Source: Conus ventricosus (Eukaryota; Mollusca; Gastropoda; Neogastropoda; Conidae). Taken from it: a stretch of 64,000 nt of DNA. Positions 11,961 through 24,793 of this stretch are shown here, in pieces. The notes beneath the pieces were generated by a model, which ran no database searches, was not told the DNA's origin, and worked only from the letters and a program-made list of their open reading frames with translations. The stretch is from assembly GCA_018398815.1 (NCBI GenBank), contig CM031595.1:134273504-134337503 (forward strand). Direction: 5' to 3'. Made by a program: the position numbers and the translations under genes. Every line of letters begins with the position of its first letter. The stretch's first letter is position 1.

Positions 11961-14900
11961 CACATGCACATGCACACACACACACATGCTTACAAGCTCA
12001 CACATACCACATACAATCCTTTGCTTATCTGCAACAATCATTGTATTCTGCTATGCTTGTTACTATTGTTACCAGCAAATCAGCCATTGTAGGATATTTT
12101 TAATCCAGATTTCTCTTTGAATTGCACAGTTATGCCTTTTTTTTTTAGGTTTGCACAAGAATTGTACTGCTATGGAAGTCTGACTATAATTATATTAGTA
12201 CACATTTGTGTTTTGATATTCTGTATGAATTGTACTGTATTTTCTCAGCTTTATCATTTCAAAACTCTTTGGGCGTTGTATAATCACAGACTCCTGATCG
12301 CAAGTGGCTGCTGTTTGATGGCCCTGTGGACGCCATCTGGATCGAAAACATGAACACAGTGCTAGATGACAACAAGAAGCTGTGTCTGATGAGCGGTGAG
12401 ATCATCCAGTTGGCCCCCACCACCAACCTCATCTTTGAGCCCATGGATTTGGAGGCTGCCTCACCTGCCACGGTGAGCTCTCATGAGGGGTTTAAGGGCA
12501 TTTGTATTTTGACACAGACTCTGGTTTGCAGTCCTGTGGAATTGTGTGAATTCTTTGAGCTTTTGGTGCACGTTTTCTTGGAATTTTTGGACATTGTTTG
12601 CGATTCATTTGCTGAGACTGTAGTTTACATTGACTTCAAGTGTGAAATATTTTCTTGTATATCATATTACTTATCATCAGTGTTGGATCACATTGATAGC
12701 ATTTTTTTTCCTCTTTAGAACGCAAGAGTCTGACCATCTTTCTAACTCTGCATGGCCATTTTCTTTTACAGAGGCTATCAATATGTGAAGCATCACATTT
12801 TTTTTTGTTTATCAAAAGAAATTTTGAGGTCCCAAAGGACGGTTTTCATTGAGAGAATGCTCATTAACCTCCACTGCCCTTGTTATTTTGAAAAATAGCT
12901 GCATAGTCAAGTCATGTTTCTGTATATACATTTGCATGTGTGTACGTGAGTGTGTGTTTGTTTGCTGGTATATGTGTAGATGTTTATTCTCAAGGTGTAT
13001 TTGTATGAGTAGTTTTAAGATAAGGTGACAAGCATAGAATATAAGAAAGAAATGGTGATCCCCACCTTTGACCTTTGCTCAGGTTTCTCGCTGTGGCATG
13101 ATTTACATGGAGCCCTCTACTCTGGGCTGGCAGCCGCTGGTCAAATCTGGCAGAACACTCTTCCCGGCACCCTGACAGAAATGCACAAGTCTACCATCAG
13201 CGACTTGTTTGAAAGGTTCATTGATCCCTGCCTGGTGCTGATTCGCAAGCATGTCAAGGTAAGACCAGCTGTTTGAACAGCTCACACTGCATACACATTT
13301 TGTTACCAGCTGGAAAGTGTAACTGTGAATAAACTAAGTCAGGTGCTGGGCTGACATGTAGAATGATAAAGACTGATGGTAAAGTGCAAGAAAAGGTTAA
13401 CTAGCATAAAGAACTGAATTATATGTAAGAAAAAATGTTCATTGTTTTGGCTGCAATGTGATGGTCACTGGGTCTGTAGAAATTTGGAGAGTATGCCAGA
13501 GATGAGTAGAGTATACCAGAGCTAAGAATCTTGACATTGAACAGTTGTTATAAAGGACTTCGACCAGATTTTGGCAGCAAGGGTGCATGTGTCTTTGCAT
13601 GCCCACATATATACAAAAGGGCATATGTGTGTGTGTGTCCTAAATCTTTTAATATCTGTATATCTTGATATCCAAGATAGGTTTATCTTTTTTTAAAAAT
13701 TTTTATCCTTAAAACCTTCAAAGGTTTTGTAACATTGAATATATTCATCCAGTAGGTTTTGCAACATTGAATATATTCATCCAGTCTTACAATTTTCAGG
13801 ATGTTTTACATGATTATAAAAAATATCACTCCTCTGTTACATGCTTGATGCAAAAGTTATGTTAGATAGCATTTATCGTGTTTTATTAGATTTTTTAAAA
13901 AAATCAGCACTAACAGTAGTTATAGGTCAATCACATTTGGAATCATGCGTGTGTCTGTGCATGTGTCTGTGTTCAGGAGTTGTCCCCCACCACAGATGCC
14001 AACCTGGTGAAGGGGGTGATGAACCTGATGGACTGTCTGATGGACGAGTTCCAGGATGAAGGCGTCGTTGCACAGTTGGAGGAGCGAGAGATCATCACCT
14101 GGCTGGAGGTCAGTTGGACAAATTTGACATGCTGACATGGTTTTTCTGGGAAAAGGGACTCGGGGAGTTAAGATATACTTCAGGGCTCCCATTTTTTTCA
14201 TGAATTTGTGGATTTTAGCCAAATGCAAACATAAGAATTCACAAGAAAAAAAAAAGAACAGGGAAGAAGAAAAAAGTAAGCAGTGGAGTCCTTTGAATAC
14301 TGGTCACGTTTTTGATTTGCTAGCAGACGATGCTGATGTTTCAAAATCTTACATCAACTTCTTTGCTGAAACAGAATGTTTCCATCTTGCCTACTTTGTG
14401 GGAAGCAAAATGATGTCATGCTCTTATATCATGTGAAGACAAAACATTACTGTGGTGAAAATCAACAAAACTGAACAAATGGACCTGGTGATGACTGAAC
14501 AGAAAAGTGGACCACACACCACTCAAGGCTCAAATTTGCGTCAGTCTTTGCCATTTGAAAAGCAAGTTTAACATTTTTACTGGGGAGAATTGAGCCCATC
14601 TGCTGGACTCCACTAGAATTTCAATGATTTTTGCTTTTCCTCATTAGTAGCCCAGATACTTTCAGTTGTTTCACCAATTGAGCAAGAGTTACTGTACTTG
14701 TGTATCATTTGTCAAAGATGTCAAGTTGCCTGCTGTTTTGAACAGGTTTATGGTATGGCTGGCCTTGTGGTTAAAGCATTGTTGTCTTAATTCAAGGGTA
14801 CTGGGTTCAATCTCTGCATGAGACAACCAGGTTATTGGAGGTTGTCTCTCCCGAATCAACACTTGTAGTGACTGTAACATCCTCCAAGGCTCTTTAATGA

Positions 14901-17900
14901 GCCTTTAAACTGAGGTACCATGAGTGACTTTGCATGCATGTCAAATTCCTTTTCATCCTTTGTATAATTTAAATAGTAGACCATTGTATGCCTGTGGAAT
15001 GGATGACACTAGCAGCAAAAACAAACAAAAAAGACCCCAAACATTCATGCATGTGTTGTAATTAGACATAAACTATGTAATTGGAATATGGCTGCCCATG
15101 ATGAGCTTCAGAGTTCCAGTCGAGGTAGGAAGTAAGAGATTCTCTCCACAAATGCACATCATATAGCATGATTATGGTCAAGGGCACGAGGAATGACATT
15201 TATGCTGAAACATGTTTTCATTGAATTATTAAAATCTTTTTCATACCCATTAATCAAAACTGATTGACAGCGCCTATGTGCTGATACCTGGAGGTTGTTG
15301 CATGCCCGTAGTTGAATATAGTGGTATCATCTGTCAGGATGCTTATTGGGTTGTTGTTTTTTTCATGTGTTTGAACATTGAATTTTTTTTTCTTGTTTTG
15401 TTGTCTATCTGCTGTCTCATAAGATTGTTCCAGACATGTTGTGTGGTCTGTGATTGTTGCAGAGCATGTTTTTCTTTGCCCTGACATGGTCCTGTGGTGG
15501 CAGCACTGATGACAAAGGTCGCGTCAGGTTTGACAAGCTTCTCCGTGAACTCGTTGCTGTGAGTTACAGTTCTTTAGGCACCTCTTCACGTATTTGACAT
15601 ATCTGTATCATCTATCTATCTATCTATGTGAATTCATCATTACTGCATACTTTCAGATAGAATCTAGACACAATAATTTACAATATTCTTATTTATATTT
15701 TTTTGCAATTTCATTGTCTGTTTGCTCTCAAAATGAATACAAGTTACCAGCTGCCAAGGCAAAGTGGTGAGTGTTGCAGACTCCTGGCTGGGAGGTTGTG
15801 GGTTTTGGTTCCCATCAGAACCATGTGGGAATTTTCTACCCCGACCGGCTCCTACCCAGTGTTAAGTTTGCTACAGGCCCAGTTGGGAAGACTGAGACCA
15901 CACAGTCAGGTTTCATTCAGTAAATGGATGCATCTCTGAGAGTGTTGCTCAAATTTCCTGAACAAAACTGTGGGTGTCTGTTTCTCTCGGGCCTGGTTGA
16001 TGCCGGGACATATCATGAAAGTAAGCACAGAGTACAGCCCTGTCATGCAGTCTCAGACCAGAATGGAAATCTGTAGCATAATCTTCATCATCCTCATTCT
16101 CATCGATTAGCATTAAAAAAGTCTCAAATTCTGTGTCCCCTCATGCCCTGCTCTCATGGTGACCTCAGTTTCTATGTCCTCTCCACGTCTGTGGCCTTGG
16201 TTTGATTCCATCATGGTCTCTGGTATCGGCGAGTCCAGGGGGCTGTTGTTGGATGGACATTGTTGCGCCCTCCGGAGAGGGAGCTCACTCATGCCAGATC
16301 CATGACTAAGCAATTATTGTCGTCAGTAGGGGCTTAGTAGGTGGTGCCCTGTGGATGTTGGATCAGAACAGGCGCCACTGAACACCACTAAAGTGACTTG
16401 GCAGCAGTACAGTGTCTCCTTGGCTGGGTTGCCTCTTGATGACTTGACATTGACGGCTCCCTGTGGATAGCTGGTGCTGGGATTAGGCGGGCCGGGGTGT
16501 CGGAATGAGCAGCCTGGGTGCACTGCCACTGAGGTGGTACAGAAGATGGGACAGAAAAAAAAGTTGGTTACTCATGCTGCGTCCCTCACCCAGAGGATTT
16601 TGTCTGATTATTTTTGCATTGACTTTGTTCTTAGTTTTATACAGATTTTGTTAATCCAATTTAACCCATGTATAAGTTAATGTAACTCCTTTGTCTGCTT
16701 TGATCACTCAGACATGATGTTACTAACCCCATTTCAACTTCAACAACTTTTTAGATGACCGCACAAGCAGTAAAGAGTCTCTGTTCCCTGTAGTTTTGAT
16801 AATGCTCTTTCTGTGAATTGAGCATGCAGAAATCAGACGGTTTCTCTTTCCACTTTGTAATTTGCCAAGTCATTACTATAACGACTGAAGAATTGTTAAC
16901 CTGCACTTGTTTTCCCCCACTACTTATTTGTTCCACTTTGTAATTACTCAGACTGTAATGTAATGTTAATCTTTCTCATTTTTATCCACTTGAATTAGCA
17001 TTTCTGTTTTTATGGTGTAAACACTTTGATAAGGAATTATTCTTTCCCTAGTTTAGCCATTCAGTGACACATGTTACTCTTTTTTTTTTTCTTTTAGTTA
17101 TGAAGAACATTAAGATTACTATTTTGATTATGAAAACCCAGCTTTGACACAGCATTAAGGATCAGAAATGTGCTTGCAACTGGAGTATGATTGTTATGGA
17201 AAATGGATACAAATTATTTTGTGATGCCAGCACCTTTATAAACCCATCAGATTGTGCACACACATTCTCTCAGAGTCATATGCATGCACACATACACAAA
17301 GTAAAATGCAAAACAGAACAATAAAGTTATAAAATTAGACAGAGTTTGCATATTGCTTTGTAATGTTGCACTGACAAGTGCAAAACAGTCTGTGATAACT
17401 ACACTGGTTGAAAGGCAATATTAAATCACACATAACTTTGGTTCATGTAGTGTATCTCGCATATCGGTGTATGTGCAATGTGTAAAAACAAATGTTATGC
17501 AAGATATCCCATGTTGCACAGGGAGGGATGACGGAAGAGACCAGGAGCAGCCTAGGTATTCCTGACTTGACGGAACCTCCCATGAAACCTTACCTGAACC
17601 CATTCCCTCCCAAGGGCAAAGTGTACAACTACAAATTCGTCAAAGAGGTAGGAGTGAAGATTGTCAGGAAAACGTTCTGTGATTGTCGGATGACAAGGCA
17701 TTGTCAGGAAAACGTTCTGTGATTGTCGGATGACAAGGCACTTTGGAATATACAGGATACCCCTTAATTTCATCACAAAGTCTGTTTCATGTATAACGAA
17801 GGCATTTGGGGATGTGTGTCAGGCTCGCTAAGACCTGAACCACTATAGAGGGATAGACAGAAATGACAGACCTAGCTAAACTGTCTTCCCGACACAATGG

Positions 17901-20900
17901 CAGCATCAATACAAAGGTAATACGTTTATACAGGGTTTATTTTCTTTCACTCCACACGCATAAAGTTTTCATACTCACAACCACACACTCATGCACCCGA
18001 CGAGGAGACTACACACCACAACATTACAAATGACCAAGGCAATAAACTCAATAAATCGTCACAATTGACACAATCTTATCAATCAAAGAAACGGTCCATA
18101 TACTTGGCTGCATCAAGCCTACATTACAGCATATATATATATATATCACCAACCGGGAACCCACATGGCGAACCAAGCCGCCCACAAGCACAGCTGAAGG
18201 ACAGAATCACACGGCACATTAAACAATGTCGAACCCCAAAAGAACACCACTGAAGGACAGAATCACACGGCACATTAACCCTCTGCCCCTTGGATCGCCC
18301 ACTGTGGCCCGAAACGCGATGCCTTTCGTATCCTTGTAACGCCCGCTGTGGCCCGAAATACACTGATGCCGTTTGGCTGCCCCTAGCAGACGAATTTTTC
18401 CCACAATGCTTTGCGGCGTTATACAGTGACGTAGTTCCGGTTTCCAACTTCCTTCCAGTCCAAACAGCGCGTTTTTTCATGGAGTACTTCGGTCGCAGTG
18501 ATTTTTTGAAGTTGAGAGCAAGTTTTTGTGATCGAGATTTTCGCTTCGGCAAGATGGACGACGAAACTGTGGAGATGTTGGCGAACATTTTTGGTGGCAG
18601 TGACAGTGATGAGGAGCTATTTACTGGCTTTAAATTAGAAGAAATAGTCAAAGGGGAGGAGTCTGATGTCGATTTTGGTGGCTGATGGAGGTGATCTCGG
18701 CGAAAATCTTAACATTAACTATGCCGATTACGATGGCGTTTCATGCAGTTCGGTGAGTAGTGTTGAACTTAGCATAATTTTTTTACACCATTTTATTAAA
18801 AAAGATATAAGCTTTGATGCATGTGGAATTTTACTTCAAAATGTTAACTTAATTTTGGAGCAAATAAAACATATTTATGACCAAGGTTTGTATTTTTTCT
18901 GATTTTTTATTTAACATCAGTACATCCAATTTACAGAGTTACTTACCTTCCCTTAAGATTTTGATACTAGTAAGCACTCAGACGGTCCAAGGGGCAAAGG
19001 GTTAAACAATGTCGAACCCCAGAAGAACACCACTGAAGGACAGAATCACACGGCACATTAAACAATGTCGAACCCCAAAAGAACACCACCGAAGCACAGA
19101 GAATCACACGGCACATTAAACAATGTCGAACCCTTGAAGAACACCACTGAAGGACAGAATCACACGGCACATTAAACAATGTCGAACCCCAGAAGAAGAA
19201 CCGCAGATTCGCAAAGCACTGTAACCCTAGCAGAAGAACCGCAGATTCACAAAAGCCCAGTAATCCACATAGAACCACAAAAGAATACAGCCGAGCTGAA
19301 TTCCTGCTGATACGGCAGCCACGACGCAACACTGACGAAATCACCCGATGAAAACTGCAACGAATGAATAACTAACAAACCAAAAACAAATACCATTCCA
19401 GGCTGGACACAAGGCCCGTCCGTTTCCTCTTTCTCTCTCCTCTCCCCTTTTTTTTTTCGTTTACGTAATGTCCTACCTAATTTTTTACTTTGACGTCATA
19501 ATAAGTATTGGTTTACGTTGACGTAACAATATTCTTCATCCAAAACAAAATGATCGATTCTTCTTCTTTTTTTTTTTTTTAAAGAAAAAGCAAACAAACA
19601 GCAGGATACACAAACTCAGAAATCATCCATCAAAACAGTACCAGAAACTACTGTTCACACAAGAAAAACTCGCTTGCTACCAACCTGCCACAGACAGCAT
19701 CAAACACTGATGCCAGACGATGACATAGGGACGAACACTGCTCCGCATGTCAGGAACAATACAGCCATGCACTAGGCACCTCACCATCACTTCCAGATGG
19801 AGGCTGAAACAGCCTAGCCTAGACAAGGATACACGGACTCCTAATATCTAAGGGCATGAAACCCGAACATAGATGTTACTGCTTGCCAAAAGGCCATAAG
19901 TCAAACCTGAAGATACATCTTATCTACGGGGAATTGACACACCCAACTGACCAATACATGTGAAATATACATCGACTTGCACTCAGCACAACTCACAATG
20001 CACAAGCAAAAAATCTAAGAAACACTGCATGAACAATATGCAAACTTAACTCAGCACCCAAAATAATATAAACACGCAAACAACAACATAAGAAATCCCT
20101 ATCTCCAAATTCTGCCTGTAACAAAACAACTGCATTAGTAAATAATGTTTTCTCAGTCAATCCTTTCCTGACAATGTGCAACAATGCTACATTTCATTTG
20201 GGGATGTGCAACAATGCTACATTTCACTGCATATGAAACTTAGTTTGCAGTTGTATTAGAAATGTAGATATGACCAGTAACTGAGTAGAAACAGAAAATA
20301 GAGCCAAAAAATGCTTTGTGTGTTTGCTGGATTGATGTGCACACTGGATGATCAATCCTTTAAGCAGTGTAGGCACAGACACTGACCTGATTGCAGGTCA
20401 TATGTACAAGATGGAACTCTGCTTGGTGCCAGAACTGATTTAATCATGTTCAGAGCACTTTGGAATAGAAATCTTCTCGATCAGAATTTCAGAAGAAAAA
20501 TAGTGCCATATGTGTATGACATAGTATATTTGTCTTTTGCTTTCTATTCTCTCCTTAGCCTACACATACAGCCAAAAAACATGTAAAATGAAAACAATAA
20601 AGGGAAATGGTGTGTTTGAAACAGTGTAGATGCACAAATAATTAATTCACCACTGCTTTCTATTTAATGCCAGAAACGTCAGCTTACTTTCCACAGTCCC
20701 AAGAGTTAGAGTTGATAATTCTGAGATCATATTTGGGATCATTGCTCAGAAAAGACCAGTGATGATTGATGAATATCAACAAGTCCCATTGATTTTTTTG
20801 TTTGTTTCTGTAGATTGTTGTGTAGTTTGGAGTCATGGAGACTGTAGAATGTTGCATGGTGATATATTGTATTAGCTAGTAAATTGCTATGCAGTGTGGA

Positions 20901-23159
20901 ATTGTGCAAGCTGGTGGATAATGGTATGATACAGAGTAATTCAAGCTACTGTTTTACTTTATGATGTAGAGTTATGTAGAGTGGCAGTTGTTGTTTTTCT
21001 ATAGAGTAGCGTGTGCCAATAGATTGATGTATGGTACAGTGTGGCTGGCAGACTGCTTCTTCTTATCAACAGAACTGTGGAGGTCAGCCTAATGCTGCAT
21101 GGTATAGAGTTGTGCAAGCCAGCAGATTACTGAATGATCTAGATTTGTTGAGGTTGATGAATTCTGTGGGTTAATTGATCCGTCAGGAGAGCGGTCATGC
21201 TGCTGATTTAAGATTATCTCTGGAGGGATGGTGGACCTTATGATAGAAATATCTCATTATAACAAAATGCACAGCTTTGTAAATGTTGTAAGAATGAATG
21301 CATTTTGGGACAGGGTGCAGGCAAGTGGGTAGCCTGGACTGAAGACATCAAGGACACAGAACCCATTTCCAAGGACGCCTCGTTCAATGAAATCATTGTG
21401 CCGACTGTGGACACTGTTAGGTACACATACCTCTTGGACATATTGGTGCGCCATGAAAAACCCTGTCTCTTTGTTGGACCCACCGGCACTGGCAAGAGCT
21501 GCTACATCACAGTGAGTAGTGTGGATCACTGAAAGAAGGTTATGGGTGGAAAAACTGCAAGAACACAAATATGCAACTCTCGTAGAGATCAAAATAGATG
21601 TTGTATTTCAACAGGTGAAAGCTGGTCACTGACAATACATCCTGAGGGAAGAAAATATCTAGGCATTTACACATGAATCCTCTAAATAGCAGCACCACAT
21701 CTCACACCAAAAGCATAAGACAAATGACTGTCATGCGGAAGTCAACATGTACACTAGCAGACAGTCTCTTCTGTCATCAGACATTGTAAGGTTGCCTGGT
21801 GTAGACATATGTCTTGCAAGCTTGGAACCCATATGGTACTGACTTGTTTTGTTTGCTGATGCACCAGTAATATAACTAATACAGTGGGTTTGTAAAAGAT
21901 ATGACTGGTAAAAGAAAAGAAACATGATGTTCAATCAAACTTATGTGCAGAGCTGCTGTGTGTGTGGCGGAGTCAGGTATTATACAGCCAGTCAGAAATT
22001 TCTGTCTGCTTTAAAGGAGGCAAGCATGATAGCAAGGGGCAAATTCTTGTGTTAACAGAGAAAGAAATTGTAGAAAGAGACAAATAAAAATGTGATTATT
22101 AAATACATGAAGTATCCCTCTTAATTGTGGTCAGGTTTGATGTACTGTGTGCTCTCTTGGTTTCGAAACACCTCTCAGACTCATCAAAAGGGATCTTGAT
22201 ATTTGACACCACATGACACTTTTCAGAATCACCAGACTTTTAGATACTCTATACATGATATATTTAGAGTTGTTAGTAGAGCACACCCACTTTTCACGAG
22301 GTACACCTGATTCTTGGAAATAATACTGCAGCTGAAAAAGTAAGGTTTCAAGGTCTGATATAACCATGATGGTGTAAAGTGAACGTTCCAGAGACAGTCG
22401 ATAGGAGTTGTGACTGGACAGTGTGTAGGACTAGATTAATCAAAGCACTGTTGCCCTGTTTCGTTTGTCTGGAATGGAGAGCTATGGTGTTTGTTGGCAG
22501 CCGAGTGTATGCCTTTACATTCCTCTGATGTTTTGTCAGGGCATAGCAGTGATTATTTTGATAAGGTTGCTTTAATCAGAACACTAACAGCGTCCTTAAC
22601 ATTTTTGTATTGTACCTGACATTTATTTCCTGTTGGACCTTTCTGTGGCATTTGACACCATCAATCATAACATTCTCTTTTCTAGACTCCAAACTTCATT
22701 TGGCATTCAGGGCACCATTCTTGCATGGGTGAGGTCATATTTCAGTGATTGTTCCCAGACAATTGTCAATGATCTTTCTTCATCTCCAACATCACTAGCC
22801 TGTGGAGGATCCGTCCTTGGGCCAGTTCTGTTGGCTTTGTGTGTCAGACCAGACCTGTGTCTGACATCGATCAGCATTCATTACTGCATGAGAGCTTTGC
22901 TGATGACACTCAGATGCACAAGTCAAGCACTGTATCAGAACTCAAGGATGTTGTCAGTGATGTTCAAACCTGTTCCCAAGATTAAAGAAATTGATGACTT
23001 TGAATAAGTTGCAGCTGAAGGATGACAAAACTGAAGTGTGGCGGGTAATCAAAAACGGTCACACACGTAATGTTCTCATCCCTAGCTGATGCATTTGTAC
23101 CATAGTGTTCAAGTACTTCGCTGTTTGGATGATCCCTGGAGTCTTTAAGCCAGGGTACG

Positions 23160-23190
<31 letters not shown>

Positions 23191-24756
23191 ACTGAAGTTC
23201 TTCTCCTTGCTCCTCCCAAACTCCAAGATCAATCCCCCCTTCCTTCTTCCATCAGTATTGGAAGTTCTGATATTCAACTCTCATCCCAGGCTCGCAATCT
23301 CGGTGTGACTTTTGATTCCACCCTTTCTTTCAAGCACCACGTGTCTAATATTAGTAAGGCAACATATCTGGAAATAGTAAGAACAGTTCAATCAGACATT
23401 GTCCCTTCCACTGAAGCCACAAAAATTCCAGTTTGTTCCCATTCCTCAAAGCTGGACTACTGCAACAGTCCCTTCTGACTGGCTCACCAAGGTACCCACT
23501 CAATAAACTACAGAAGGGATTAGAATAAGTGCTGCCAGGCTTGTTTGCAAAGCCACTAAATCGTCAACATGTATCATCCCACCACTGTTGCAGTCCCTCC
23601 GCAGGCTTCCAATTCAAGAGTCGAAATGGACTACAAACTGCTTCATCTGTTTCTCTTCTGATTCTGGTACCGGACCAAAATATCTCTCAGATACATCCTC
23701 CACATTGCTCAATTTCATTCCTCGGCCTGACAGCCTCCCTCTTAGGGCATTCGCTTCTGTAGACCAAAATCTTTTTGGCTTATGTTCTCTCACCTTCCAA
23801 GGACCCAACTGTCTGAAATACACATCCCATCAGTGGCAGACCACCTACCTTCTCCTCGTCTTTCAAATGTTGCCGTTAAAACAAACTTCTTTCAACAGTT
23901 GTTACCTCCACCCACACTTCCCGTTCACCTTCGAGTGGCCTGAACATTTTTTGCCCGACATGTTGATGGCCTGGTGGTTGTGTCACTTCGCGTGCAAGCT
24001 GTGTAGATGTGTGATAGCGTGCGTGCATGCAATGCAATGTCTGAGAACTTGGGTCGTGGTAAGCGTAAGCATGGATGCGTATTGCTCCTTCATGGCGCGC
24101 ACACCGCGTGTTTGTGCATGTGTGTTGTGTGAAGCGGGGTGGGGGTGGGGGTACGTGTGTGTAAGCTTGCGTAACTTCTGTTTATACATTAATGTGGTTA
24201 TTTGCACTATGTATACCTTGTTATTGTTTTGGGGGGGGAGGTAAAGTAATTCTTGTCTTTTTTTTGTAGCTTGTCATGTCTTATCGTATAACATTATTAG
24301 TGTAGTTATGTGAAGCGCTTAGAGCCCTAATTATAGAGAATAAGATAACATACTGTAGCTTTAGAGCCATCCGACCGCAAAGGGGCCACATCAGGGCTGT
24401 GTTTAAGAATTGACGCTATAATAAATTAACAATTATATAATGTATGAGAAGACCTGCCAGCTGTTGAAGAACAACCAATGGTACATTTTGCTTTGACTGG
24501 ATTTCTTGCAGAAAAGCTGGACACTAATGTGTACAAACCCCACATTGTCAACGCTCTCGAGCACAGACCACTGCCAACCAGACCCATGAACTATCATCAT
24601 GTCAAGCGGACAAACGCCGTAAGGGTCTACGGGCCACCTCACTACAAGAACGCTGTAAGTGAATTGATTGCCTTCAAACAAACCTCACTAATTTTTCTTT
24701 TGTTTTTTGAGGGTGGGGGGGGGGGGGGGGGGGGGGGGGGGGCGGGGGGGGGGGGT

Positions 24757-24793
<37 letters not shown>

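Larger units (their letters stand above)
18190..19190. repeat. 56-bp minisatellite inside the LTR-like element
   Basis: Units such as CAATGTCGAACCCC / GAAGAACACCAC / GAATCACACGGCACATTAA occur about twice before and four times after the piggyBac insertion, with small variations. Confidence 0.85.
17817..20173. mobile_element. Solo-LTR-like element with nested insertion
   Basis: It begins TGTCAGGCTCGC and ends TTTCCTGACA, so it has TG...CA ends within a 7-bp inverted repeat, TGTCAGG/CCTGACA. It is flanked by the 5-bp direct repeat ATGTG (17812-17816 and 20174-20178). Removing it restores a perfect two-copy 30-bp tandem repeat at the target (CATTTGGGGATGTGCAAC and on). It is 2,357 bp, or about 1.63 kb without the piggyBac insertion. 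No retroviral-type ORF is present, consistent with a solo LTR. Orientation is undetermined. Confidence 0.75.

Noticed and set aside
18124..18651. 175-codon open frame on the minus strand
   Set aside because: It spans the minisatellite and piggyBac TIR and has no family resemblance; the + strand elements explain the sequence.
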